Shown: in pieces, positions 28,426-35,694 of the stretch | Numbering within the stretch: position 1 is the stretch's first letter | Layout: every line of letters starts with the position of its first letter | NCBI GenBank assembly: GCA_013378335.1 | Contig: CP040556.1 | Span: 310,001-374,000 of the forward strand | DNA length: 64,000 bases | Direction of reading: 5' to 3' | Origin: Streptococcus sanguinis | GTDB lineage: Bacteria; Bacillota; Bacilli; Lactobacillales; Streptococcaceae | Notes under the pieces: generated by a model | The model's database searches: none | Told to the model about the DNA's origin: nothing | The model's input: only the letters and a program-made list of their open reading frames with translations | Position numbers and translations under genes: made by a program

Positions 28426-28943
28426 AAAGAAAAATCTTACTGGTGGACGGCTACAATATGACGGCCTTTTGGCGGGAGACTCGTCCTTACTTTAACCGCG
28501 GAGAGTTAGATGCTGCACGAACGATTCTGCTCCAGAAACTCAGCAATTATGCCAGCTTTGAAGGACTGGAAGTTATCTGCGTCTTTGATGCCCAGTATAT
28601 GCCGGGAGTGCGGCAGACCTATGAAGAGTATAATGTGACAGTCGTTTTCACCGAGGAGGAGGAAACGGCGGATGACTATATCGAGCGCTTGGCAGCTGAG
28701 CTCAACACACCCAAAAATCAGGTGTCGGTGGCGACCAGCGATCTCAATGAGCAGTGGACTGTCTTCGCCCAAGGGGCTTTGAGAGTGTCCGCTAGGGAGC
28801 TAGAGAAGCGAGTGGCTGTTACCAAATCAGACCTCAATAAACTGAGCGGACAAATCAATCTGCAAAGACCGCCCTTGCGACCGATGGACAGCCAATCTTT
28901 GCGCGATTTACAAAAAATGATGGAGAAAAAAGATGACCTTTAA
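28422..28943 (+). CDS. yacP: NYN-domain endoribonuclease (YacP/Rae1)
   Basis: A 173-residue PIN/NYN-fold nuclease; the Bacillus relative Rae1 cuts mRNA in the ribosomal A site. The start KILLVDGYNMTAFW carries the first catalytic Asp. Later acidic sites are VFDAQYMPG, TADDYIERLA and VATSDLNEQ. ATG overlaps the rlmB stop (ATGA), so translation is coupled. The end overlaps degV by 11 bases. Confidence 0.9.
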   Translation: MKRKILLVDGYNMTAFWRETRPYFNRGELDAARTILLQKLSNYASFEGLEVICVFDAQYMPGVRQTYEEYNVTVVFTEEEETADDYIERLAAELNTPKNQVSVATSDLNEQWTVFAQGALRVSARELEKRVAVTKSDLNKLSGQINLQRPPLRPMDSQSLRDLQKMMEKKDDL

Positions 28944-29796
28944 AATTTTAACCGATTCAACAGCAGACTTGCCAGAAAACTGGACTCAGGAAAATGATGT
29001 GCAGGTCCTAGGCCTGACCATTCAGCTAGATGGCCAAACTTATGAGACAGTTGGTGCAGGCAAGCTGACCAGCCAAGAACTTCTGGATAAGATGGAGTCC
29101 GGCAGCAAGCCAACTACCAGCCAGATCAATGTCGGCCAGTTTGAAGACGTCTTTCGCGGCTATGCCAAGGAAGGGACGCCAGTTCTCTATGTAGCCTTTG
29201 CTTCGGCCCTATCGGGTACTTATCAGAGTGCTGTCATGGCAAGAGAGATAGTCTTGGAAGATTTTCCAGATGCTCTGATTCGTATCATTGATACCAAGGC
29301 GGCTTCTATGGGTGAAGGACTTTTAGTCATGAAGGCGGCAGAAGCTAGAGCGGCTGGCCAGACCTTGGAGCAGACAGCAGACTTGATTGAGAGCTTGGTG
29401 CCTAAGGTCAAGACCTATTTTCTGGTTGATGACCTCAATCACCTCATGCGGGGCGGTCGTATTTCCAAGACTGCTGCGCTTATGGGGAGCCTGGTCAATA
29501 TCAAGCCGATTATCGCTGTCAAGGGAGATGGAACTCTGGACTCTGTCGCTAAGGTTCGCGGCAAGAAAAAGGCGCAGGCCGAAGTGGTCCGCATGACTCT
29601 AGAAGGAGTTGCTGATCCGCGGGTGGTCATCGCCTATGCAGGTGCCAAAGAGGTTGCTGAGAGTCTAAAAGCCCAGCTGCTGGAAAGCGACCAAGTGGAG
29701 GAAGTTCTCCTCATGCCTCTTGGACCTGTCATTTCTACCCATACTGGTCCTGGAACTTTGGGACTCTTTAGTATTGCTCAAGACATTCAAGACTAA
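28933..29796 (+). CDS. DegV family fatty-acid-binding protein
   Basis: A 287-residue protein of the FakB type, which presents fatty acids to the kinase FakA. The fatty-acid-binding fold is marked by DSTADLPENW at the start, SGSKPTTSQINVGQF, and LGPVISTHTGPGTLGLF near the end. It overlaps yacP, continuing the compact operon from cysE onward. Confidence 0.92.
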   Translation: MTFKILTDSTADLPENWTQENDVQVLGLTIQLDGQTYETVGAGKLTSQELLDKMESGSKPTTSQINVGQFEDVFRGYAKEGTPVLYVAFASALSGTYQSAVMAREIVLEDFPDALIRIIDTKAASMGEGLLVMKAAEARAAGQTLEQTADLIESLVPKVKTYFLVDDLNHLMRGGRISKTAALMGSLVNIKPIIAVKGDGTLDSVAKVRGKKKAQAEVVRMTLEGVADPRVVIAYAGAKEVAESLKAQLLESDQVEEVLLMPLGPVISTHTGPGTLGLFSIAQDIQD

Positions 29797-29840
29797 GAAA
29801 ACATGAAATCGCTATTTCATAAATAATTGCTTCAAATCTA

Positions 29841-29869
29841 TTGCTTTTGCCTACTATTTTTGATATGAT
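29841..29869 (+). promoter_or_regulatory. rplM-rpsI promoter
   Basis: TTGCTT (29841-29846) and TATGAT (29864-29869) with a 17-base spacer and a TG before the -10. Confidence 0.75.
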
Positions 29870-29880
29870 AGTAGGCGGTA

Positions 29881-29953
29881 TTGTTTACCCCATTTGTAAG
29901 GCCCCGGAACCTTTCAAATAACTCGCGGACCGGAACATCCGCCCTGTAAACAA
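29881..29953 (+). promoter_or_regulatory. L13 ribosomal protein leader
   Basis: Structured 5' leader before rplM. The closing stem pairs TTGTTTAC (29881-29888) exactly with GTAAACAA (29946-29953). Inside are GGCCCCGG and GCGGACCGGAACATCCGC, the latter a GCGGA/TCCGC hairpin. Position and shape agree with the known L13 leader of Firmicutes, in which L13 is thought to repress its own mRNA. Confidence 0.8.
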
Positions 29954-29976
29954 AAACGATATTCATAGGAGAAATC

Positions 29977-30423
29977 ATGAACAAAACAACATACATGGCT
30001 AAGCCAGGTGAAGTTGAACGCAAATGGTATGTAGTGGACGCTACTGATGTCCCTCTTGGACGCCTTTCTGCTGTTGTAGCAAGCGTACTTCGCGGAAAAA
30101 ACAAACCAACCTTTACACCACACACTGACACAGGTGACTTCGTAATCGTTATCAACGCTGAAAAAGTAAAACTGACTGGTAAAAAAGCGACTGATAAGAT
30201 CTACTACACTCACTCTATGTACCCAGGTGGATTGAAACAAATCTCAGCAGGTGAGCTTCGCTCTAAGAACGCTGTTCGTTTGATTGAAAAATCAGTTAAA
30301 GGTATGCTTCCGCACAATACTCTTGGCCGCGCTCAAGGTATGAAGCTGAAAGTATTTGTAGGCGCTGAGCACACTCACGCTGCACAACAACCAGAAGTTC
30401 TTGATATTTCAGGACTTATCTAA
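29977..30423 (+). CDS. rplM: 50S ribosomal protein L13
   Basis: Early-assembly protein of the large subunit, 148 residues. Typical blocks are [40 protein letters not shown] and [31 protein letters not shown] precedes the ATG. Codon use is that of a highly expressed gene. rpsI follows 19 bases later. Confidence 0.98.
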   Translation: MNKTTYMAKPGEVERKWYVVDATDVPLGRLSAVVASVLRGKNKPTFTPHTDTGDFVIVINAEKVKLTGKKATDKIYYTHSMYPGGLKQISAGELRSKNAVRLIEKSVKGMLPHNTLGRAQGMKLKVFVGAEHTHAAQQPEVLDISGLI

Positions 30424-30442
30424 GGAAAGGAACAAATAAGCT

Positions 30443-30835
30443 ATGTCACAAGCACAATATGCAGGTACTGGACGTCGTAAAAACGCTGTTGCACGCGTTC
30501 GCCTTGTTCCAGGAACTGGTAAAATCACTGTAAACAAAAAAGATGTTGAAGAGTACATCCCACACGCTGACCTTCGTTTGGTTATCAACCAACCATTCGC
30601 AGTTACTTCAACAGTTGGTCAATACGACGTTTTCGTAAACGTTGATGGTGGTGGCTACGCTGGTCAATCAGGCGCTATCCGTCACGGTATCGCTCGTGCC
30701 CTTCTTCAAGTAGACCCAGACTTCCGCGATTCATTGAAACGCGCAGGACTTCTTACTCGTGATGCCCGTATGGTAGAACGTAAGAAACCAGGTCTTAAGA
30801 AAGCTCGTAAAGCATCACAATTCTCAAAACGTTAA
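30443..30835 (+). CDS. rpsI: 30S ribosomal protein S9
   Basis: Binds the 16S rRNA head; its C-terminal tail reaches the P-site tRNA. 130 residues from [20 protein letters not shown] to the invariant end SQFSKR. The last 17 bases of the gene are part of the attachment site of an integrative element, so the S9 C-terminus is rebuilt by the element end. The normal terminator has been moved to 38957 by the insertion. Confidence 0.98.
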   Translation: MSQAQYAGTGRRKNAVARVRLVPGTGKITVNKKDVEEYIPHADLRLVINQPFAVTSTVGQYDVFVNVDGGGYAGQSGAIRHGIARALLQVDPDFRDSLKRAGLLTRDARMVERKKPGLKKARKASQFSKR

Positions 30836-30839
30836 TCAA
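30819..30839 (+). repeat. attL of the rpsI-integrated element
   Basis: The 21-base sequence AATTCTCAAAACGTTAATCAA covers the end of rpsI and recurs exactly at 38915-38935. The similarity continues loosely into TATATCAATGCTTACAGGCA. Confidence 0.9.
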
Positions 30840-30873
30840 AACCTTATTATATCAATGCTTACAGGCACTTTCG

Positions 30874-30892
30874 GGTGTCAGTTGGTGTTAAT
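30874..30892 (+). repeat. possible integrase arm site near attL
   Basis: GGTGTCAGTTGGTGTTAAT holds two copies of GGTGTYA. A near-identical pair (GGTGTTAATTGGTGTCAAT) is found at 38788-38806 near attR. Tyrosine integrases often bind such paired arm repeats inside both ends. Confidence 0.5.
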
Positions 30893-31938
30893 CATAGTGA
30901 TAAGTCGTTTAAGAGACTTAAAGCATCGGCATCTTGCTGGTGTTTTTTTTCTGGCATTAATTCAAGATAATATTGTTGAGTTGTCAAAATTGAATTGTGC
31001 CCTAAACGTCTTGAAATATAATCAAGACTAATATCTTTTGAAAATAGAAAAGAAGCATGAGTATCACGTAAGCCGTGAAAAGTTGTTTTGGTTAGGTCAA
31101 GTTGCTTTAGTAAGCGTTGGAGTTGTCTGGCTTGCCTAAATCCATTCCAGTCGAAGATATAATCTTTTTTTGTGTATGCAAGTTTGGTTATGGCTCCATG
31201 TATGTCTTTATTGATTGAAATCTCACGTTTGGAGTATTTAGTTTTGAGTTGAGTGTCATCATTTGTAGGACTAATAGAACGTTTTATTTTAACACCATAC
31301 TCAAAAATATCCTCTTTCCTGATTCCTAAGAGTTCTCCACGTCTGGCACCTGTTTCAAGAGCAAGTGCGACAAGAATATTAAATTCATCTTCCGTATGGT
31401 TCAGGCAATATTGCCTGAGTTTTTTGAACTCTGTAATAGAGAGTGGGATATTTCGTTTAGGTTGTTCCTGCCCCTTTGCTTTCAGAAGATGACCGAAGTC
31501 ATTACTAATTAAACCACGAGCATAAGCATATTTCAGCGAGCCACGAATTTTTAGGACAAGTTCTTTTACCGTCTTTTTAGAATGGTTTTCAGCATATTGG
31601 TCAATTTTCTTCTGCATGATAAGGTCATCAAGATGTTTAAGCTGAATGCTATCAAAAAGATTATCGACAACTACGAGCGTTCGCTTGTAGTTGATAAAGG
31701 TAGCTTCACGTACATCATTTTTCTTAACCGTATGAACCCAATTTCGATAAAAATCGGTAAACAAGGTAGAGCGTTCAGCGATATTTTTTCCACGCCCTTT
31801 TTCAAGCTCCATTTCTAATGTCCATAGTTCAGCATCTTTTTTGTTATTGAATGTTTTAGTTTCTCTTTTATATTGCCCTTTCTTGTAGAGTGATACAGTT
31901 GCACGGAAAGAGTTTCCACGTTTTGTTATTGTTGCCAT
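30892..31938 (-). CDS. int: tyrosine recombinase (integrase)
   Basis: Catalyses site-specific recombination at the rpsI 3' end. 348 residues. The N-terminal AP2-like DNA-binding part (ITKRGNSFRATVSLYKKGQY) is followed by a core-binding domain (ATFINYKRTLVVVDNLF) and a catalytic domain. The catalytic residues are Arg in ETGARRGELLG, His-x-x-Arg in HGLRDTHAS, the following LGHNSILTTQQYY, and the nucleophile Tyr in it. It lies next to attL, reading towards rpsI. Confidence 0.95.
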   Translation of the reverse strand: MATITKRGNSFRATVSLYKKGQYKRETKTFNNKKDAELWTLEMELEKGRGKNIAERSTLFTDFYRNWVHTVKKNDVREATFINYKRTLVVVDNLFDSIQLKHLDDLIMQKKIDQYAENHSKKTVKELVLKIRGSLKYAYARGLISNDFGHLLKAKGQEQPKRNIPLSITEFKKLRQYCLNHTEDEFNILVALALETGARRGELLGIRKEDIFEYGVKIKRSISPTNDDTQLKTKYSKREISINKDIHGAITKLAYTKKDYIFDWNGFRQARQLQRLLKQLDLTKTTFHGLRDTHASFLFSKDISLDYISRRLGHNSILTTQQYYLELMPEKKHQQDADALSLLNDLSL

Positions 31939-32013
31939 TTTATCAGCCTTTCTAGAAAAAATGATTGATAAAATAGACTAGTCATATATAGGATATATGA
32001 AAACTCTCTTTTT

Positions 32014-32208
32014 ATCAATCATTGGCGACTATACACAGTGACTTTCAATGAATTTCAACAGTTTAGAACGGAGATAGCGTTCTTGTTTCCCAACCATGAA
32101 ACATTGAAAATCTGGATGGCTACGAATATATTTATCGAAAGATTTTGGGTCAATCCCCAATAATTCGGATGCTTGTTGCCGTGTTAAGAGTAGTGGATAT
32201 TGTGTCAT
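32014..32208 (-). CDS. xis: excisionase-like HTH protein
   Basis: A 64-residue basic protein: the start MTQYPLLLTRQQASELLGID is a winged-helix/HTH_17-type DNA-binding start, followed by PKSFDKYIRSHPDF and KQERYLRSKLLKFIES. GGAGAAATATT precedes the ATG. Small proteins of this kind next to an integrase direct excision. The role is inferred from shape and position. Confidence 0.8.
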
Positions 32209-32258
32209 AATATTTCTCCAATGATATATGTTATAATGGAGTTATCAAAAGATATCCA

Positions 32259-32888
32259 TTATATCTTTTGTGCTTCCTCGTCAGAATTGCTCGCTAAAGT
32301 ATCTTCTGATGAGGTTTTTTTGTTGTTTTGGGGATTATAACGTCTAGAATCTAAGAATTTTGTAAAAAAGTAGGTTCGTTCAATTATTAATCCCAGTAGT
32401 GAAATATCTTTATTTCTAGCGTAGTGAACTAAGTCTTCAAACTCGGTAAAATTATTATCGGTAATGACATCGATAACAGTTTCTAAAAATAAATTTGAAT
32501 TTTGCTCAATCAGGAACTTATCAAGTTCGAATCCACAACCTGATTCAATATCCTCTATATTGTATAAAGTTTTTTCTGGGTTGTCTGTATGTATGAAATA
32601 ATCGTACATACCTTTCGGTGACATGACAACTTCAACATGGGAAGGTGTTTTGAGTTTCTCAGTAAGAAGCTCTGATACTTGGGTATAACTTTTTAGCGAT
32701 TCAAAAAATAGGACTCCGTGCTTGTGCACTTTTTTAAATTCCCCAGTTTCCCTGTTAATGTCCTTATCGTGCCAAGGACTAAGAACAAATGGAATGTGTA
32801 ACTCTTCGAGAATGTCTAAATAATTTTTTGGAGCACTTTCTTGATAGATGAGAAAAGCCCATTTATTAGAACGTTTATCTTTTGGCAT
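32259..32888 (-). CDS. rep: rolling-circle replication initiator (pMV158 RepB type)
   Basis: A 209-residue HUH endonuclease of the Rep_2 family (PF01719). It keeps the order of pMV158 RepB: WAFLIYQESAPKNY, SPWHDKD, then KKVHKHGVLFF with His55 and His57 as the HUH pair, and MYDYFIHTDNPEK carrying the candidate nucleophile Tyr95 or Tyr97. The C-terminal helical part follows. Its predicted nick hairpin lies directly upstream at 32926-32959. It may drive replication of the excised circle and perhaps also transfer. Confidence 0.88.
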   Translation of the reverse strand: MPKDKRSNKWAFLIYQESAPKNYLDILEELHIPFVLSPWHDKDINRETGEFKKVHKHGVLFFESLKSYTQVSELLTEKLKTPSHVEVVMSPKGMYDYFIHTDNPEKTLYNIEDIESGCGFELDKFLIEQNSNLFLETVIDVITDNNFTEFEDLVHYARNKDISLLGLIIERTYFFTKFLDSRRYNPQNNKKTSSEDTLASNSDEEAQKI

Positions 32889-33227
32889 ATTGTCTTCTTC
32901 CTATGATTATTGATTATTGATTATTGATTTATTGGGGGTCGTAGTAACCCCAATAAATCTTCTCTTTGGGCTTTGCCCAAACCCAGCCTCTCCTGCCCGA
33001 TGATATCCCATCGAACCGAGAAAGCTTGCCAATTCAACAAGGGACGGGGTAGTATTTTTTGGCGCTTCACTTCTTGCCTTCGGCATCGTTGCGCTTAAAA
33101 AATCTCCACCCCTCAAGCCCTTGCGAATAGGCATTTTTCTGCTGGTAATGTCGTGCCGACGCTAAACCGATGATGAAACTTCAAAATAAGCTTACTGTCG
33201 CACCAAACAAGTGTAGCAGAAAAAGCG
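32889..33227. other. non-coding origin region of the element
   Basis: No convincing gene. It holds the tandem repeats and nick hairpin of a replication origin (32904-32959), then a hairpin TTTGGGC-TTT-GCCCAAA (32965-32981), and a more GC-rich stretch (32985-33200) with several short complementary segments. The latter could be a single-strand origin or oriT. An open frame at 32907-33134 crosses these structures and is rejected as a gene. Confidence 0.6.
32904..32959 (-). promoter_or_regulatory. double-strand origin with TACTACGAC nick site
   Basis: Three tandem TGATTAT units (32904-32924) abut a perfect 12-base inverted repeat GATTTATTGGGG / CCCCAATAAATC (32926-32937 and 32948-32959). The loop on the minus strand contains TACTACGAC (32946 to 32938). 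This is the sequence cut by pMV158 RepB (TACTACG/AC) in the loop of a hairpin, with direct repeats beside it as the binding site. The nick would fall between 32940 and 32939. Confidence 0.8.
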
Positions 33228-33950
33228 CTAACTATATCTTGATAATAGCTCTTGCATCCGTTGACTTAACCGTTCTTCGTCTTTTACTTGAATTGTCCGA
33301 AACATCTTGACAGATTCGCCCTCCAGTTGGAAATAACCATATCCTCGCGGTTTTACGACGACTTCGGTTTTTTCCATATCTGGGAATAGAAGCTGCCTGT
33401 TATTCGTAGACATGAGAAAACTAGTTGACAATGAAATTATACAGTTGAAATTATACCGACCTGGCAAATCAGACATCAAGAAACGTTGACTAGATAAAAT
33501 GATTCGCAAGCCTAAACTTCTTCCAAGACTGTTCATCATCAACATTTTTGATAAAACATCTTTATGTTTCTTCTTATCTGTTTGCTCAATATAAGCGAGG
33601 AAAGCTTGCCATTCATCAAAAATCAAGTAAAGATTATGGGAGTTTTCTTCCTGCTTACTCAGTCTAGCTTCAAATCGTTGGTAGACTATTTCAAAAAGTT
33701 CTATACAGTCAAAGCCTCTTGCGACATGATTGCTGGTCATTGAAAACATTTCTTCATCTGCTTTGAAGTCCAAAAAGTAAGCTTCAGCATCTATATCGTG
33801 AAATGAAATGAGACCTAGGAGTCTTCTTAAAAAAGTAGATTTCCCAGAACCAGAGGGGCCCGCGATTAACCAAGCAAAAAATCGGTTTATATCAACAGAT
33901 ACAGAGATTGGATGACCTCTGTTGTTGACCTCAAAAATGTTTTTTATCAT
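33228..33950 (-). CDS. FtsK/TcpA-like coupling ATPase
   Basis: A 240-residue DNA-translocase-type ATPase. Walker A is GPSGSGKSTFLRRLLG near residue 34 and Walker B is LYLIFDEWQAF. SQRFLMSDLPGRYNFN is typical of the sensor region of FtsK-HerA proteins. Short forms of this kind occur in streptococcal integrative elements, where they may hand DNA to a helper secretion system. It begins 1 base after the stop of the next upstream gene, so the two are coupled. Confidence 0.85.
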   Translation of the reverse strand: MIKNIFEVNNRGHPISVSVDINRFFAWLIAGPSGSGKSTFLRRLLGLISFHDIDAEAYFLDFKADEEMFSMTSNHVARGFDCIELFEIVYQRFEARLSKQEENSHNLYLIFDEWQAFLAYIEQTDKKKHKDVLSKMLMMNSLGRSLGLRIILSSQRFLMSDLPGRYNFNCIISLSTSFLMSTNNRQLLFPDMEKTEVVVKPRGYGYFQLEGESVKMFRTIQVKDEERLSQRMQELLSRYS

Positions 33951-33951
33951 G

Positions 33952-34512
33952 CTAGAAGTCCTCTTCTTTTTGAGTTTTTTGCATTAGTATCATCTCATTA
34001 GCTGATACTAAACGAATCTTGATAGCGAGAAATGGCTCACGCATAGAGCGACTAACCACACAATCTGTTAAACTGTTAGACATGAATTTAACCGCTTGTC
34101 TAACCTTAGTCTCAAAATTCCAAAGTAATTCATTGGTGATTTCTGTTTCGATATGAACGAAATATAATCCTTGATTGAGGTCTGGAAACTCAACTCCTTG
34201 TACGAACTGTAAAGTAGAAACAGGTAAATCTGTGACACCTTGTTCAGTTAGCCAATGGTAAACTGTTGTAAATAAAGGATTGGTCGGAACTTGTTTTCTT
34301 TGTTTGTAGCTTGCCCACATTGTAGGGAAAATTTCTCCGTCAGTTAACACAAACAGAAGCATTAATATTACTCCGATGATTGGAACAATCCAAAGTAGAA
34401 ATTTAATTAATAGAATTATTGCAACTATACTAGTTAGGACAATAGCAAGCTGATAGTACCATTTCAGAGAATTGATTTTTTGTATAATTTGCCTAATTTG
34501 TTTCATGAGCAA
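33952..34512 (-). CDS. element-borne membrane protein
   Basis: A 186-residue protein with two membrane helices near residues 19-62 (YYQLAIVLTSIVAIILLIKF and IVPIIGVILMLLFVL) and a soluble C-terminal domain. No family name recognised. It sits directly before the FtsK-like ATPase and 4 bases after the 34517 gene, so the three form one operon. It could anchor the ATPase to the membrane. Confidence 0.75.
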   Translation of the reverse strand: MLMKQIRQIIQKINSLKWYYQLAIVLTSIVAIILLIKFLLWIVPIIGVILMLLFVLTDGEIFPTMWASYKQRKQVPTNPLFTTVYHWLTEQGVTDLPVSTLQFVQGVEFPDLNQGLYFVHIETEITNELLWNFETKVRQAVKFMSNSLTDCVVSRSMREPFLAIKIRLVSANEMILMQKTQKEEDF

Positions 34513-34516
34513 CCTC

Positions 34517-34897
34517 TTAAATCACTGAAATACTAGATAGTTCGAGAACAAGTGATAGACCAATAGGTTGCTTATACTTGTCAAAGACAAAAGCAACTTC
34601 ATACTCTGTAAAGGTGAGTTCTTTACCGATTAAAGGAGTTAAATCTTCTCCTTTGTATCCTCTTAATTTAACCTTGAATGTTGGGCAATGTTCTTCCTGA
34701 CCAATGCTTTCGAACTTTTCGCGCAACTCGGAGTCAACAGCTGTTAAATTAGCATACAAGAATTCACTTTCTTTTCCTTCATTTATCACACCAGTTGAAA
34801 ACTCTATTGGTGTGATGGTATCTGGTACAGAAGTTTCTTTAGCAATAGCTTCTACGAGTTTTCTAGGACTCTCGTAAAGTCCGATTTTTAGTTTCAT
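34517..34897 (-). CDS. element-borne soluble protein, unknown
   Basis: A 126-residue protein starting MKLKIGLYESPRKLVEAI. It has no membrane segment. The ATG at 34897 with AGGAAGGTT upstream is chosen; an in-frame reading to 34933 adds an unlikely hydrophobic start. It heads the operon leading to the FtsK-like ATPase. Proteins of this size at this position are common in related elements, but I cannot name a family. Confidence 0.7.
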   Translation of the reverse strand: MKLKIGLYESPRKLVEAIAKETSVPDTITPIEFSTGVINEGKESEFLYANLTAVDSELREKFESIGQEEHCPTFKVKLRGYKGEDLTPLIGKELTFTEYEVAFVFDKYKQPIGLSLVLELSSISVI

Positions 34898-35087
34898 ATA
34901 AAACCTTCCTAATATAAATAGGAACCAACACAAGTATAATAGATTGACTGTCTGTTGATGAAATCGTCTGTGACAGTAACAGTGATAATTTTATGAACTG
35001 AAAATCAGTCCTTTCGATTGCTCGGTTTGATGTCGTGAGCTGGACAAACTTAGCTTGTTTTCATAATACATCTACTTTCGTTTTAGA

Positions 35088-35116
35088 TTGAACATTTTGT
35101 TAAAATATTCTATACT
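35088..35116 (+). promoter_or_regulatory. promoter of the NACHT cargo
   Basis: TTGAAC (35088-35093) and TATACT (35111-35116) with a 17-base spacer, reading into the two-gene cargo. Confidence 0.7.
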
Positions 35117-35140
35117 TAAATTCAAACATAAAAAGAAACG

Positions 35141-35159
35141 AGTGTAACGACACTTTTTA
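35141..35159 (+). terminator. possible attenuator in the NACHT leader
   Basis: Short stem AGTGT-AACG-ACACT followed by TTTTTAT, between the promoter and the first cargo gene. A stem of five pairs is weak, so it may reduce rather than stop transcription. Confidence 0.4.
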
Positions 35160-35189
35160 TTAAAAAAATGTCATTGACAAGGAGAAATT

Positions 35190-35681
35190 ATGATTGAGCA
35201 TGAATCGTTAGTAATTGAATCATTTAAAGATGAGATTGTTAGTCAATATATAAAAAAGAATTTTGTTGAAATTCTTAATAAACAATTCAACAAAGATAAT
35301 CTGAATCCTGAAGATTTTATTGGAAAATATTTTAATTATGATGATTTTAACGTAAAAAAACTAGAGAGATGGAGAAAAGGAGAAACTAAGAAACTTAAAG
35401 AGAGATTTATTAAAGATTTTCGTGAAATGCCAGAATTAGAAAAAATGTTTCTATCAGACTTTTATTGTAAATTTTATAATGAGCAAGTTTTAAATCAAGA
35501 GAGATATTTTCAGTTGAAAATGGGACAACATTTATCGGCGCTTGGCTTAGTAACTATTGTTTCAAATGCTGTTGATGATTTATATCTTCATCAAAAATCT
35601 AAAAATACTAGTATCAGAGATAAAATTGAGATGTTAAAAAAAGCATTGGATAATGCTTACATGGAATACTATCGAATATAG
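35190..35681 (+). CDS. NACHT-associated small protein, unknown
   Basis: A 163-residue, highly charged, largely helical protein with no membrane segment. Notable blocks are FIGKYFNYDDFNVKKLERWR, MFLSDFYCKFYNEQ and KMGQHLSALGLVTIVSNAVD. I recognise no family. AAGGAGAAATT precedes the ATG. The NACHT gene begins 13 bases after its stop, with its own ribosome site, so the two are one operon and probably act together, as partner, sensor or regulator. Confidence 0.75.
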   Translation: MIEHESLVIESFKDEIVSQYIKKNFVEILNKQFNKDNLNPEDFIGKYFNYDDFNVKKLERWRKGETKKLKERFIKDFREMPELEKMFLSDFYCKFYNEQVLNQERYFQLKMGQHLSALGLVTIVSNAVDDLYLHQKSKNTSIRDKIEMLKKALDNAYMEYYRI

Positions 35682-35694
35682 AAGGAGATTATGT

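Noticed and set aside
32907..33134. 75-codon minus-strand open frame upstream of rep
   Set aside because: It runs through the origin hairpin and iterons, has no good ribosome site, and its composition is unlike the neighbouring genes.
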